Below, piece after piece: positions 1 through 9,408 of a stretch of DNA of 64,000 nt. Numbering within the stretch: the first letter of the stretch is position 1; each line of letters begins with the position of its first letter. The stretch lies in NCBI RefSeq assembly GCF_014656135.1, contig NZ_BNBV01000011.1:62001-126000 (forward strand), in the 5' to 3' direction. This stretch comes from Streptomyces thermodiastaticus (lineage in GTDB: Bacteria > Actinomycetota > Actinomycetes > Streptomycetales > Streptomycetaceae). The translations under genes were made by a program, and so were the position numbers. The notes beneath the pieces are model-generated. The model searched no databases, was not told the DNA's origin, and saw nothing but the letters and a program-made list of their open reading frames with translations.

Positions 1-352
1 TCAGCCAGGACAGGGTCAGGCCGGAGTCGATGATGTCCTCGACGATCAGGACGTGCTTGCCCTTGATGTCGGTGTCGAGGTCCTTCAGGATCCGCACCAC
101 GCCGGAGGACTGGGTGCCCGCCCCGTAGGAGGACACGGCCATCCAGTCCATGGTCACCGGGGTGGACAGCGCCCGGGCCAGGTCGGCCATGACCATGACG
201 GCACCCTTGAGGACCCCGACGATCAACAGGTCCCTGCCCGCGTACTCCGCGTCGATCTTGGCGGCCAGTTCGGCCAGCTTGGCGTCGATCTCTTCCTTGG
301 TGATGAGCACCTTCTCGAGGTCGGCACCCATGTCTTTCGCGTCCACCCGCAT
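1..352 (-). CDS. hpt: Hypoxanthine phosphoribosyltransferase, 3' end cut by window edge
   Basis: Purine salvage enzyme that joins hypoxanthine or guanine to PRPP, giving IMP or GMP in the cytoplasm. The visible 117 N-terminal residues begin [20 protein letters not shown] and include [14 protein letters not shown] and the PRPP-binding loop [11 protein letters not shown] close to the window edge. These match type I phosphoribosyltransferases. Start 352 (ATG) is chosen because it gives the usual Streptomyces N-terminus; a second ATG lies at 331. The C-terminal third is outside the window. It lies 112 bases downstream of tilS on the same strand, the usual tilS-hpt order, so co-transcription is likely. 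Two short perfect palindromes sit in the gap. Confidence 0.93.
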   Translation of the reverse strand, partial: MRVDAKDMGADLEKVLITKEEIDAKLAELAAKIDAEYAGRDLLIVGVLKGAVMVMADLARALSTPVTMDWMAVSSYGAGTQSSGVVRILKDLDTDIKGKHVLIVEDIIDSGLTLSWL

Positions 353-420
353 CACTTTCGGTCGGTCGTCCCACCGGCTGCCGCGGCCCGCCCCGGCTGG
401 GAGGACCGGCCACCGGGACC

Positions 421-461
421 CTCCCCCGCGGGGGAGACCGGCGCCTTCCCCGCGAGGGAAG
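421..461. promoter_or_regulatory. Two short palindromes between tilS and hpt
   Basis: A 16-base perfect palindrome (421-436, C tract then G tract) is followed by a 6-bp-stem inverted repeat (445-461, CTTCCC/GGGAAG). They sit in the tilS-hpt gap, so they could form hairpins in the tilS-hpt transcript that weaken read-through or protect message ends. There is no T-run. The regulatory role is inference. Confidence 0.35.
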
Positions 462-464
462 GAT

Positions 465-1610
465 TCAGCCTTGCCGAATCACCAGTCTGCCACCCTGCCG
501 CTGGGCCACGACTTTGCCGGGCAGGTTGATGGCTCCCTGGCCGCGCCAGCCGGTGATCAGCCGGTCCATCTCCTCGATGTGGCGGGCGAACAGCGACCCG
601 GCCGGAGCACCGGCCGCGATGGCGGCGCGGCGCAGAATACGGCGGCGCACGGCGGGCGGCAGGGCGTACAGCTTGGCGCATTCCAGCCGTCCGTCCTCGT
701 CGCGCACGGCGGCCTCGGCCTGGCCGGCCCAGGCGTCGAGCGCGTCGGCGTCGTCGCGGGAGAGCTGTGCGGTGCGGGCCAGGGCCTCGACGACGCCCTT
801 GCCCAGCGCCTTCTCCAGGGCGGGCAGTCCCTCGTGGCGCAGCCGGGAGCGGGTGTAGGCGGGGTCGGTGTTGTGCGGGTCGTCCCACACCGGCAGGGCC
901 TGGACCATGCAGGCCTTGCGGGCGGTCTGGCGGTCGATCTGCAGGAAGGGGCGCCGGTAACGGCCGCCGGCCCCCGAGACCGCGGCCATGCCCGACAGGG
1001 AGCGGATGCCGGAGCCGCGGGCCAGGCCGAGCAGCACCGTCTCGGCCTGGTCGTCGCGGGTGTGGCCGAGGAGGATCGCGGCGGCGCCGTGGCGTTCGGC
1101 GGCGGCGTCGAGGGCGGCGTAGCGCGCGTCGCGGGCGGCGGCCTCGGGACCGCCCTCGCGGCCCACGCGGACGGCGACCGCCTCCACCGGGTCCAGGCCC
1201 AGGTCGCGCAGCCGCTGGGCGACCTCGCCGGCGCGCTGGTCGGAGCCGGCCTGCAGGCCGTGGTCGACGGTGACGCCTCCGGCGCGGACGCCGAGCCGGG
1301 GGGCCTCGAAGGCGAGGGCGGAGGCGAGCGCCATGGAGTCGGCGCCGCCGGAGCAGGCCACCAGCACGAGCGGCGCCGAGGGGTCCACGGCGGCGCGGCG
1401 CGTGCGGGAGGGGGCCGGCACCCCGGCCGGGGGCGGCGCGACGGGCGGCGCGGGCGGCACGAGAGGGGCGCCCGGCAGGGCGTACGGGGCGGGCGCGGGG
1501 GCGGGGGTCCGCGCGGCGTACGAGGGCTGGGAGGTCTGTTCGTTCAGGATGTCGTGGAGCACGCGGCGAACCGCCAGGCGTATCGCCGCGACCGCAGGAT
1601 GGGGACCCAT
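465..1610 (-). CDS. tilS: tRNA(Ile)-lysidine synthetase
   Basis: Modifies the wobble cytidine of the AUA-reading tRNA-Ile to lysidine using ATP and lysine; normally essential. The 381-residue protein has the N-type PP-loop SGGADS at residues 87-92 and continues with VTVDHGLQ and [20 protein letters not shown], both typical of TilS. Residues about 30-75 form a proline/alanine-rich linker before the catalytic domain, longer than in many bacteria. The protein is short at the C-terminus compared with the E. coli enzyme, as is usual for actinobacteria. Start 1610 (ATG) has an AGGGA ribosome site seven bases upstream. hpt follows on the same strand. Confidence 0.93.
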   Translation of the reverse strand: MGPHPAVAAIRLAVRRVLHDILNEQTSQPSYAARTPAPAPAPYALPGAPLVPPAPPVAPPPAGVPAPSRTRRAAVDPSAPLVLVACSGGADSMALASALAFEAPRLGVRAGGVTVDHGLQAGSDQRAGEVAQRLRDLGLDPVEAVAVRVGREGGPEAAARDARYAALDAAAERHGAAAILLGHTRDDQAETVLLGLARGSGIRSLSGMAAVSGAGGRYRRPFLQIDRQTARKACMVQALPVWDDPHNTDPAYTRSRLRHEGLPALEKALGKGVVEALARTAQLSRDDADALDAWAGQAEAAVRDEDGRLECAKLYALPPAVRRRILRRAAIAAGAPAGSLFARHIEEMDRLITGWRGQGAINLPGKVVAQRQGGRLVIRQG

Positions 1611-1803
1611 GTCCGGTTCCCTTCACGAAGGTTCTTCGGGGGGTGAACCCGAGTCGGTCACTCAGAGTGTGTCGATGGTGACAGAAACGGGCCGTTCCCC
1701 GAGCATTGCACGCCTACCCATCGCCCACGGTCCCTCGGACGGGTGATTGGCGGGGCGTTCGTCTGCCGCAGGCCGGATCCGGTTCACCACCTCGGGCGGC
1801 CGT

Positions 1804-2934
1804 TCACGACTCCGCCGTGCGGTGCACCCGCGCGATCCAGTCCGCCGGTTTGGCGATCTCCGCCTTGGTGGGGAGGGTGTTCGGGGAGGTCCACACCCGG
1901 TTGAAGCCGTCCATGCCGACCTGGTCGACGACCGCGCGCACGAACCGCTCCCCGTCGCGGTACTGCCGCAGCTTGGCGTCCAGTCCGAGCAGCTTGCGCA
2001 GGGCGGTGTCCAGGCGGGAGGCGCCCTTGGCACGGCGCTGCTGGAACTTCTCCCGGATCTCCGCCACGGTCGGCACCACGTCCGGTCCGACGCCGTCCAT
2101 GACGTAGTCGGCGTGCCCCTCCAGCAGGGACATCACAGCGGTGAGCCGGCCGAGGATCGCCCGCTGGGCCGGGGTCTGCACCAGCTCCACCAGGGAGTGG
2201 CCCGTGTCGTCGGCCTCGCCCTCGGGACGGCCGCCGACCAGCGACTGGGCGGCCTCGCGCAGCCGCTCCAGAAAGGCCGCCGGGTCGACGTCGGTCTCGG
2301 CCAGGAAGGCCTGGATCTCGCCCTGGAGGTGGTCACGCAGCCAGGGCACCGCGCTGAACTGCGTGCGGTGCGTCTCCTCGTGCAGGCACACCCACAGGCG
2401 GAAGTCGTGCGGCTCGACGTCCAGCTCCCGCTCGACGTGGACGATGTTCGGGGCGACCAGCAGCAGCCGGCCGCCGCCGTCGCCCGCGGGCAGCTCGCGG
2501 GAGGCCGGGGCGAACGTCTCGTACTGCCCGAGCACCCGGGAGGCGAGGAACGACAGCAGCATGCCCAGCTCGACGCCGGTGACCTTGCCGCCCACGGTGC
2601 CGAGGACCACGCCGCCGGGGCTGCTGCCGCGCCGCCGCTGCATCTTCTCCAGCAGCGGTCTGAGCAGCTCGCGGAAGCCGGCGACGTTCGCCTTGACCCA
2701 GCCGGGGCGGTCGACGACGAGGACGGGCGTGTCGTGGCCGGCGTCGGTGCCCAGACGAGTGAAGCCCCGGACGTGCTCCTGAGAGGCCTCGGCATGGCGG
2801 CGCAGCTCCGCGACGACGGCGCGGGCCTCGTCGCGGGTCACCTCGGGGCCCGGCCGGACCAGCCGGGTCGCGGTCGCCACCGCGAGATTCCAGTCGATCA
2901 TCCCGGGACTTGCGGCACCACCGATGCTCGTCAT
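1804..2934 (-). CDS. Zinc-dependent metalloprotease family protein (DUF2342 / F420-associated)
   Basis: A 376-residue soluble protein with a zincin motif HEETH at residues 185-189 inside WVCLHEETHRTQF, and a later EGHADYVMD that probably carries further zinc ligands. This matches the actinobacterial DUF2342 family, often labelled coenzyme F420 biosynthesis associated; its substrate is unknown. It commonly sits beside tilS, as here (tilS starts 194 bases downstream). The ATG at 2934 lacks a clear ribosome site; a TACCGT hexamer six bases upstream would allow leaderless transcription from the start codon itself. No signal peptide is seen, so a cytoplasmic location is inferred. Confidence 0.85.
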   Translation of the reverse strand: MTSIGGAASPGMIDWNLAVATATRLVRPGPEVTRDEARAVVAELRRHAEASQEHVRGFTRLGTDAGHDTPVLVVDRPGWVKANVAGFRELLRPLLEKMQRRRGSSPGGVVLGTVGGKVTGVELGMLLSFLASRVLGQYETFAPASRELPAGDGGGRLLLVAPNIVHVERELDVEPHDFRLWVCLHEETHRTQFSAVPWLRDHLQGEIQAFLAETDVDPAAFLERLREAAQSLVGGRPEGEADDTGHSLVELVQTPAQRAILGRLTAVMSLLEGHADYVMDGVGPDVVPTVAEIREKFQQRRAKGASRLDTALRKLLGLDAKLRQYRDGERFVRAVVDQVGMDGFNRVWTSPNTLPTKAEIAKPADWIARVHRTAES

Positions 2935-3040
2935 GCGTCAACGGTACGTGAGCGGGGCCGCCTCAGGCAGTCCGTGGCGTGTCCGCCGGTGCGGGCCGGG
3001 CACGGCGCGGGCGCCCGGCCCGGCGGGGAGCGGGAACGGT

Positions 3041-4639
3041 TCAGCGGCAGCCGCAGCCCGCCAGCGCGGCCGCCGCCCGGTCCAGGGCGGACTGGGCCGC
3101 CTGGGGGTCGGTGGTGTCCTCGGCGAGGAAGGCGAAGGCCATCAGCCGGCCGTCCCGGTCGACGACGGTGCCGGCCAGCGTGTTCACCCCGGTCAGGGTG
3201 CCCGTCTTGGCGTGCACGATCCCGGCCGCGGCCTGGCCGGTGTACCGGTCGGTCAGGGTGCCGGTGAAGGCGGCCACCGGCAGGCCGGTGAGGATCGGGC
3301 GGAGCCCGGGGCGGGCCGGGTCGGCGGCGGTGCGCAGCAGGGCGGTGAGCAGGCTCGCGGTGAGCCGGTCGGAGCGGTCCAGGCCGCTGCCGTCGTGGAA
3401 GGAGGCACCCTTCAGGGGCAGCCCGAGCTGCGCCAGCCGGCGGGTGATCGCCCGGGCGCCGCCGGCGAAGTCGGGCCGCTCGCCGGTGGCGAGAGCCGTC
3501 TGCCGGGCGAGGGTCTCGGCGATGTCGTTGTCGCTCTCGGTGAGCATGCGCTCGACCACGTCGGACAGGGGCGGGGAGGAGACGGACGCGAGGGTCTGCG
3601 CGCGGCTGGCCGCCGTGGCCCGGGCGGGCTCGCCGGTGCGGATGCCGTGGGCGTGCAGGAAGCCGGCGAAGGCGCGGGCCGCGGCGGCCGCCGGGTCGGG
3701 CTCGCGCGGGGCGGGCCCGCTCGTGGAGCCGTCGGTGCGCCCCTCGTCGGCGGCCAGGGCGGTGACCCGGGCCAGGTTGTCGTTGACCCCGATGGGGTGC
3801 ATGCCGTCCCCGGCGAACAGGCTGGTGTCGTACGCGAGCGTCACGTCGTGCAGGCCGCGCCGGGTCAGCGCGGCGGCGGTGCGGTCGGCCAGGGTGCGCA
3901 GGCTCGCCCGGCCGTCCGCGTCGGCGCGGGCGGTGAGGGTGGGGTCGCCGCCTCCGACGAGGACCAGCCGGGTGGTGCCGGGCTCCAGGACCGTGCGGGT
4001 GGTGAAGCGGTGGTCCGGACCGAGGGCGGACAGCGCGGCGGTGGCGGTGGCGATCTTGGTGGTGGAGGCCGGGGTGAGCGCCGCGTCGGCGTTCCGGCCG
4101 TAGAGCCGGTGCCCGTCGGTCAGGTCGACGACGACCGCCGCGGGCTGCTCCCCGAGCGCGGGGTCGCGCAGCAGCGGGTCCAGCACACCGGCGAGACGCG
4201 GGGCGCCACCCTGCGGCCTGGCCAGGCTCGCCAGCACGGGCGGGGCGCTGGGCGCGGGCGCCGGACCGTCGGCGGACGTGCCGGACCCCACGCCGTGATC
4301 TGCGCCACCCGCGGCCTGAAGAGCGGCGGCACGGTCTCTCTCGGCCGTACGCTGGCCGGAGGAGTCCCAAGGACCGGCGGCGGTCACCACCGCGGCGGCC
4401 AGCGCCACACCGGCGGTGGCGGCGCCCGCGGTGAACTGCCAGGTGCGCGGCCGGCCGGCCGGCCGTGTCCCGGCGGCCGCCGCGAGCCGAGCGATCCGCA
4501 GCGCCGCGGAGCGTGCGGCACCCGCCGGAGCAGGCCGTGCGGCCCGCGCCAGCCGTGCCAGACGCGGTCGTGCAGCCCGTGCCAGGCCTGTCAGACGTGG
4601 TTTCGCGGCCCGCCAGGCCCTCGGTTCCCGCACGACCAC
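3041..4639 (-). CDS. dacB: D-alanyl-D-alanine carboxypeptidase/endopeptidase (PBP4, S13 family)
   Basis: Peptidoglycan hydrolase that removes terminal D-Ala or cuts cross-links outside the membrane. The 532-residue protein has a basic arginine/alanine-rich cytoplasmic tail, one membrane anchor about residues 68-88, a proline/alanine linker, then the penicillin-binding fold. SxxK is ASTTK (Ser192, Lys195), SxN is ESDND near 367 and KTG is HAKTGTLTG near 476. All three catalytic motifs are intact. The start is GTG at 4639 with AAAGGGG close upstream; a second GTG at 4633 is also possible. It is divergent from ppa, with a 79-base shared promoter region. Confidence 0.92.
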   Translation of the reverse strand: MVVREPRAWRAAKPRLTGLARAARPRLARLARAARPAPAGAARSAALRIARLAAAAGTRPAGRPRTWQFTAGAATAGVALAAAVVTAAGPWDSSGQRTAERDRAAALQAAGGADHGVGSGTSADGPAPAPSAPPVLASLARPQGGAPRLAGVLDPLLRDPALGEQPAAVVVDLTDGHRLYGRNADAALTPASTTKIATATAALSALGPDHRFTTRTVLEPGTTRLVLVGGGDPTLTARADADGRASLRTLADRTAAALTRRGLHDVTLAYDTSLFAGDGMHPIGVNDNLARVTALAADEGRTDGSTSGPAPREPDPAAAAARAFAGFLHAHGIRTGEPARATAASRAQTLASVSSPPLSDVVERMLTESDNDIAETLARQTALATGERPDFAGGARAITRRLAQLGLPLKGASFHDGSGLDRSDRLTASLLTALLRTAADPARPGLRPILTGLPVAAFTGTLTDRYTGQAAAGIVHAKTGTLTGVNTLAGTVVDRDGRLMAFAFLAEDTTDPQAAQSALDRAAAALAGCGCR

Positions 4640-4718
4640 CAGCCCCTTTCGCGATCACACACCTGCGTGGGGGACACTTAATCACCAGAACTATGTGCTG
4701 ATCATGGAGGAGCCACCG

Positions 4719-5210
4719 GTGGAGTTCGACGTCACGATCGAGATCCCTAAGGGTTCGCGGAACAAGTACGAGGTGGACCACGAGACCGGTCGTATCCGCC
4801 TGGACCGTCGACTCTTCACTTCGACCAGCTACCCGGCGGACTACGGCTTCGTCGAGAACACCCTCGGTGAGGACGGCGACCCGCTGGACGCTCTGGTCAT
4901 CCTGGACGAGCCGACGTTCCCCGGCTGCCTCATCAAGTGCCGCGCGATCGGCATGTTCCGGATGACGGACGAGGCCGGTGGCGACGACAAGGTGCTGTGC
5001 GTACCGGCGTCCGACCCGCGTGTGGAACACCTGCGGGACATCCACCACGTGTCGGAGTTCGACCGTCTGGAGATCCAGCACTTCTTCGAGGTCTACAAGG
5101 ACCTGGAGCCCGGCAAGTCGGTGGAGGGCGCCAACTGGGTCGGCCGCGCCGACGCGGAGGCGGAGATCGAGCGGTCCATCAAGCGCTACCAGGAGCACGG
5201 CGGTCACTGA
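4719..5210 (+). CDS. ppa: Inorganic pyrophosphatase
   Basis: Hydrolyses pyrophosphate to phosphate, pulling biosynthetic reactions forward. A 163-residue family I soluble pyrophosphatase with the active-site segments [24 protein letters not shown] and the aspartate motif DGDPLDALV. The GTG start at 4719 is chosen because a GGAGGAG ribosome site lies just upstream and the family begins [12 protein letters not shown]; the frame stays open far upstream but without homology. It is divergent from dacB and is followed by a strong hairpin. A separate membrane-bound pyrophosphatase (hppA) is encoded at 32-34.6 kb. Confidence 0.96.
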   Translation: MEFDVTIEIPKGSRNKYEVDHETGRIRLDRRLFTSTSYPADYGFVENTLGEDGDPLDALVILDEPTFPGCLIKCRAIGMFRMTDEAGGDDKVLCVPASDPRVEHLRDIHHVSEFDRLEIQHFFEVYKDLEPGKSVEGANWVGRADAEAEIERSIKRYQEHGGH

Positions 5211-5223
5211 CCCACGATTCGGT

Positions 5224-5260
5224 AAGGGCCGCGGCCACCCCGGCGGGTGACGCGGCCCTT
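5224..5260 (+). terminator. Terminator hairpin after ppa
   Basis: A perfect 10-bp inverted repeat, AAGGGCCGCG (5224-5233) and CGCGGCCCTT (5251-5260), with a 17-base loop, lies 13 bases after the ppa stop. The second arm ends in a short T run. Position and strength support intrinsic termination of ppa. Confidence 0.75.
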
Positions 5261-5332
5261 TCCGTATCGGGCGGGATACGGCCGCCGCGCATACTGAGCC
5301 CACGGAACGCGAAGTTCAGGGAGCGTTGCCCA

Positions 5333-7288
5333 GTGACGGATGCGGAGAACCGCGCGCCTGCGGACGACCGCAAGCCGCAGTCGGACGAGGCGAGGGGTGT
5401 CTTCGGGGACCCCGCGGACTCGTCGGTGACGCAGGCGACGCACGAGAACGACGTGCCGCGTGCGGCGAAGAAGCAGCAGGCACCGAGGACGGCGGGGACC
5501 AAGCAGGCGGAGGCGGGAGGCCGGGCGGCCACGACCGCCACGGTCCCGGTCTCGCCGCGCCCGGCGAGACCTGTGATCCCCCGGCCCGCCGCGCCCCTCG
5601 GGACGGACGGCGAGTCGTCCACGACGTCCGAGTTCGCCGTCCCGAAGGGGCTGGCCCTGCCCCGGACGAGCGAGTCCGAGACCACCTCCGAGTTCGCGGT
5701 CCCGGACGGCCTGGCCGTCCCCCGGACCGATTCCGAGACCACCTCCGAGTTCGCCGTCCCCGACGGCCTGGAGGTGCCCGAGCCGCCGGCCGCGGAGCGC
5801 GAGGGCTCGGCGTTCAGCCCGCCGAGCACCTACAGCGCCCCGCAGGCACCGGCCGCCTTCACCCCGCCCTTGGGCACCCCCGCGGTCAGCCTGACCAAGG
5901 AGATCCCCTGGCAGGACCGGATGCGCACGATGCTGCGCATGCCGGTGGCCGAGCGCCCGGCCCCGGAGACGGTCCAGCGGACGGAGGACGAGGGCGGCCC
6001 GGCCGTGCCCCGCGTCCTCGACCTCACCCTGCGTATCGGCGAGCTGCTGCTGGCCGGCGGCGAGGGCGCCGAGGACGTGGAGACCGCGATGTTCGCGGTG
6101 TGCCGCGCCTACGGCCTGGACCGCTGCGAGCCGAACGTCACCTTCACCCTGCTGTCGGTCTCCTACCAGCCGTCCCTCGTCGACGACCCGGTGTCGGCCT
6201 CCCGCACGGTGCGGCGCCGGGGCACCGACTACACCCGGCTCGCGGCCGTCTTCCAGCTCGTCGACGACCTGAGCGACCCGGACACGCATGTCTCCCTGGA
6301 GGAGGCCTACCGCCGGCTCGCGGAGATCCGCCGCAACCGGCACCCCTACCCCGGCTGGGCGCTGACCGCGGCCGCGGGGCTGCTCGCGGGTGCGGCCTCC
6401 CTGCTCGTCGGCGGCGGTGACCTGATCGTGTTCGTGGCGGCCGCGGTGGGCGCGATGCTCGGCGACCGGCTGGCCTGGCTGTGCGCGGGCCGCGGGCTGC
6501 CGGAGTTCTACCAGTTCACGGTCGCCGCGACGCCGCCGGCCGCGCTCGGTGTGGCGCTGACCCTGGCACACGTCGACGTGAAGGCCTCCGCCGTCATCAC
6601 CGGTGGACTCTTCGCGCTGCTGCCGGGACGGGCCCTGGTGGCGGGCGTGCAGGACGGCCTGACCGGCTTCTACATCACCGCCTCCGCGCGCCTGCTGGAG
6701 GTCATGTACCTCTTCGTCGGCATCGTCACCGGCGTGCTGACCGTCCTGTACTTCGGCGTGAAGCTGGGGGCCCCGCTCAACCCGGACGCGGCCCTGGCCG
6801 TCGGCAACCGGCCGGTGACGCAGATCTTCGCCTCGATGCTGCTGTCGCTGACCTTCGCGGTGCTGCTGCAGCAGGAACGGTCGACGGTGCTGCTGGTGAC
6901 GGTCAACGGCGGCATCGCCTGGGTGGTGTACGGGGCGCTGCACTACGTCGCCGGGATCTCCCCGGTGGCCTCCACGGCGGTCGCCGCGGGCCTGGTGGGT
7001 CTGTTCGGGCAGCTGATGGCCCGCTACCGGTTCGCGTCCGCGCTGCCGTACACGACCGCCGCGATAGGGCCGCTGCTGCCCGGTTCGGCGACCTATTTCG
7101 GGCTGCTGGCGATCGCGCAGAACCACATCGACAAGGGGCTGGTGTCGCTGGCCAAGGCGGTGTCGCTCGCCATGGCCATCGCGATCGGCGTCAACCTCGG
7201 CTCGGAGATCTCCCGGCTGTTCCTGCGGGTGCCCGGCGCGGGCAGCGCGGCGGGCCGCCGGGGCGCGAAGCGGACGAGGGGCTTCTGA
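5333..7288 (+). CDS. Threonine/serine exporter family membrane protein (ThrE-like)
   Basis: A 651-residue protein. Residues 1-200 are hydrophilic and of low complexity, with three near-identical segments of 19-20 residues centred on TTSEFAVP. Residues about 215-340 form the soluble ThrE domain (LTLRIGELLLAGGEGAEDVE). Residues about 340-640 hold around ten hydrophobic helices. ThrE proteins export threonine and serine using the proton gradient; substrate and direction here are inferred from the family. GTG 5333 has AGGGAG nine bases upstream and is preferred over the much longer open frame. The gene is convergent with the DedA gene. Confidence 0.85.
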   Translation: MTDAENRAPADDRKPQSDEARGVFGDPADSSVTQATHENDVPRAAKKQQAPRTAGTKQAEAGGRAATTATVPVSPRPARPVIPRPAAPLGTDGESSTTSEFAVPKGLALPRTSESETTSEFAVPDGLAVPRTDSETTSEFAVPDGLEVPEPPAAEREGSAFSPPSTYSAPQAPAAFTPPLGTPAVSLTKEIPWQDRMRTMLRMPVAERPAPETVQRTEDEGGPAVPRVLDLTLRIGELLLAGGEGAEDVETAMFAVCRAYGLDRCEPNVTFTLLSVSYQPSLVDDPVSASRTVRRRGTDYTRLAAVFQLVDDLSDPDTHVSLEEAYRRLAEIRRNRHPYPGWALTAAAGLLAGAASLLVGGGDLIVFVAAAVGAMLGDRLAWLCAGRGLPEFYQFTVAATPPAALGVALTLAHVDVKASAVITGGLFALLPGRALVAGVQDGLTGFYITASARLLEVMYLFVGIVTGVLTVLYFGVKLGAPLNPDAALAVGNRPVTQIFASMLLSLTFAVLLQQERSTVLLVTVNGGIAWVVYGALHYVAGISPVASTAVAAGLVGLFGQLMARYRFASALPYTTAAIGPLLPGSATYFGLLAIAQNHIDKGLVSLAKAVSLAMAIAIGVNLGSEISRLFLRVPGAGSAAGRRGAKRTRGF

Positions 7289-7325
7289 CCGGTCCGCGCG
7301 CGGGCTCACCGGTCCGCGCGCGGGC
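7288..7325. repeat. 18-base direct repeat between convergent genes
   Basis: An 18-base sequence starting ACCGGTCCGCGCGCGG occurs twice in tandem with a 20-base period, overlapping the last base of the exporter stop codon. It fills most of the gap to the DedA gene. The self-complementary GCGCGC core may add hairpin structure at the shared 3' ends. Confidence 0.6.
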
Positions 7326-7332
7326 CGCCGGC

Positions 7333-8397
7333 TCAGCGGCGGTCGGCCTCGCCGCCGCCGTCGGGGTACCCGGCGCCGGAGTTCCACTGCCGGCGCGGGT
7401 CCGGCGCCGGCGCCTGGGCGTATTCGCCCGCCGGAGTGCCGTAGGACTGCGGCTGCTGCGGGTAGGGCTGCTGGGGGTACTGCTGCGCGCCGTAGCCGCC
7501 GCCGTACTGCTGCCCGTTGCCCGGCCCGCCGTGCGGGGGGTTCTGCGGGCCCTGCGGCGGGTTCGGCTCGCCGTACTGCCCGGGCTGCCCGTACTGCCCG
7601 GGCTGCCCGTACTGCCCGGGCCGGCCGTACTGCGGCTGGTGCGGCGGTTCGATGCGGCGCAGGCGGGTCGTGGCATCGTCCATGACGGGCTGCTGCGGCT
7701 GCGCGGCGTACGGCTGCGGGTACGGCTGCTGCCCCTGCGCCGGCTCGCCGGCCCCGGCGGGGGACTGCGCCTCCCTCTTGCTCTTGCCCCGGGCCCGGAG
7801 CACCTCGATGGCGACCGGGATCACCGAGACGAGGACGATCAGGACGAGGATCGCCTCGATGTTGTCCTTGACGAAGGCGATGTTGCCCAGCCAGGAGCCC
7901 AGCAGGGTCACGCCGGCGCCCCACAGGACACCGCCGATGACGTTGAAGATCAGGAACGAGCGGTACCGCATCCCGCTGACGCCCGCGATGATCGGCGTGA
8001 AGGTGCGCACCACGGGCACGAAGCGGGCCAGCACCAGCGACTTGGGGCCGTGCTTCTCGAAGAACTCGTGCGCCTTGGTGACGTTCTCCTGCTTGAACAG
8101 GCGCGAGTCCGGACGCTTGAACAGGGACGGGCCGACCTTCCGGCCGAACATGTAGCCCGCCTGGTCGCCGAGGACGGCGGCGAGGCTGATCAGCACGATG
8201 GCCGCCGGCAGCGGGAAGCCCATCTGGCCGGAGGTGATCAGCAGGCCGCAGGTGAACAGCAGTGAGTCGCCCGGCAGGAAGAACCCGATCAACAGACCCG
8301 ACTCGGCGAAGACGACGAGGAGCAGACCCCAGATGCCGAAGGTGTCGAGGAGGTAGTTCGGATCGAGCCAGCTCGGGCCGAGGGCGAGCGTCGTCAC
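7333..8397 (-). CDS. DedA family membrane protein with Gln/Pro/Tyr-rich tail
   Basis: A 354-residue protein whose first 200 residues form a DedA/VTT domain: membrane helices near 20-40, 50-75, 135-160 and 175-195, with GFFLPGDSLLF, the conserved loop LGDQAGYMFGRK and the arginine motif RFVPVVRTFTPIIAGVSGM. DedA proteins are thought to act as lipid scramblases or proton-dependent transporters; the role here is inferred. Residues 205-354 are a cytoplasmic low-complexity tail with tandem GQYGQP units and many PQQ/PYPQ elements, and no predicted fold. The start is GTG 8397 with AGGAG ten bases upstream. Confidence 0.88.
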   Translation of the reverse strand: MTTLALGPSWLDPNYLLDTFGIWGLLLVVFAESGLLIGFFLPGDSLLFTCGLLITSGQMGFPLPAAIVLISLAAVLGDQAGYMFGRKVGPSLFKRPDSRLFKQENVTKAHEFFEKHGPKSLVLARFVPVVRTFTPIIAGVSGMRYRSFLIFNVIGGVLWGAGVTLLGSWLGNIAFVKDNIEAILVLIVLVSVIPVAIEVLRARGKSKREAQSPAGAGEPAQGQQPYPQPYAAQPQQPVMDDATTRLRRIEPPHQPQYGRPGQYGQPGQYGQPGQYGEPNPPQGPQNPPHGGPGNGQQYGGGYGAQQYPQQPYPQQPQSYGTPAGEYAQAPAPDPRRQWNSGAGYPDGGGEADRR

Positions 8398-8548
8398 GGT
8401 ACCGGGCTCCTGAAGGGTGAGGGCGGACGGCGGCGGTTTCGGCCTCCGTGGTGCTGCCGCACAAAACTATCAACGCATGGTGTGCGGGTCGCGTTCCACG
8501 GGGCTTGTGCGCCCGCCCGCCGGGTCCGCCCTCACCCTTCGCGTCCGG

Positions 8549-9316
8549 TCACACCCCGGCGGTGCGGCGCTCGGCGTTGGCGTGGATCGCCTGGCGCAGG
8601 TGCGCGGCGAGCCCCGGCCGCAGCCCGTCGTAGTACGCCGTGAAGCGCTCGTCGGAGACGTACATGTCGGCGAAGCACCGGTGCATCTCGTACGGCACCT
8701 CGAAGTACCACCGGCTGATGTGCTGCCGGTGCTCCTCGGCGAGGTCCATGGCCGTCTCGCCGGACGGCGGCTCGCCGGCGGCCACCACGGCGGCGTACCG
8801 CTGCTGCCAGTCGTCCATCTCGGCCTTGATGCGCTGCCAGTCCTCCTTGGTGTAGGAGGCCGTGCGGCGCCGCGACTCGGCGTACGCCTCCGTGTGCCCC
8901 CAGCGCTGCTCGGTCTCCTCCTCGTACCGCACGGGGTCCATGTCGCCGAAGACCTCGAAGCGCTCCTCGGGCGTGAGATCGATACCCATCCTGCGTGCCT
9001 CCATGGCGTGCTCCACCGCCGCGGCCATCTGCTGCAGCTTCTCGATCCGGGCGGTGAGCGCCGCGTGCCGGCGCCGCAGGTGTTCCCGCGGGTCGGCGTC
9101 CGGGTCGTCGAGCAGGGCCGCGACCTCGTCGAGCGGAAAGCCCAGCTCCCGGTAGAACAGGATTCGCTGCAGCCGCTCCAGGTCGGCGTCGCTGTAGCGC
9201 CGGTGGCCCGCGTGGCTGCGCTCGCTGGGCTGGAGCAGGCCGATGGCGTCGTAGTGGTGCAGCGTGCGCACCGTCACCCCGGCGAACCCGGCGACCTGTC
9301 CCACGGAGTAGCTCAC
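8549..9316 (-). CDS. tipA: TipA: MerR-type thiopeptide-sensing activator with TipAS domain
   Basis: Autoregulated transcription activator that traps thiostrepton-like thiopeptides covalently and induces its own promoter. The 255-residue protein has a MerR winged helix (SVGQVAGFAGVTVRTLHHYD), a coiled coil around residues 75-108 and a TipAS ligand domain from about 110. Cys214, in YEMHRC, falls at the number and context of the thiopeptide-bonding cysteine of S. lividans TipAL (recalled). Met110 (MGIDLTPEE) matches the known internal start of the short form TipAS. GTG 9316 has GGGAGCGGAG upstream. A tipA-type promoter lies immediately 5'. The aldehyde dehydrogenase upstream is on the same strand but separated by this promoter. 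Confidence 0.93.
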   Translation of the reverse strand: MSYSVGQVAGFAGVTVRTLHHYDAIGLLQPSERSHAGHRRYSDADLERLQRILFYRELGFPLDEVAALLDDPDADPREHLRRRHAALTARIEKLQQMAAAVEHAMEARRMGIDLTPEERFEVFGDMDPVRYEEETEQRWGHTEAYAESRRRTASYTKEDWQRIKAEMDDWQQRYAAVVAAGEPPSGETAMDLAEEHRQHISRWYFEVPYEMHRCFADMYVSDERFTAYYDGLRPGLAAHLRQAIHANAERRTAGV

Positions 9317-9345
9317 TGCTCCGCTCCCTTCTCGGTACGCACTCC

Positions 9346-9376
9346 ACGGTCGGCCCTCACGTCACGTGAGGTGCAA
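9346..9376 (-). promoter_or_regulatory. tipA promoter with TipA operator
   Basis: On the minus strand a -35 TTGCAC (9376-9371) is followed by a 19-base spacer and a -10-like GACCGT (9351-9346). Spacer and -35 hold the interrupted palindrome CCTCACG-TCA-CGTGAGG (9355-9371). The overlong 19-base spacer is typical of MerR-activated promoters. The core is identical to what I recall of the ptipA promoter used in Streptomyces expression vectors. Together with the intact TipA this indicates thiopeptide-inducible autoregulation. Confidence 0.9.
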
Positions 9377-9408
9377 GTCCGCAAGGGTAAAGGGGGCGGG
9401 GGAGGCCG

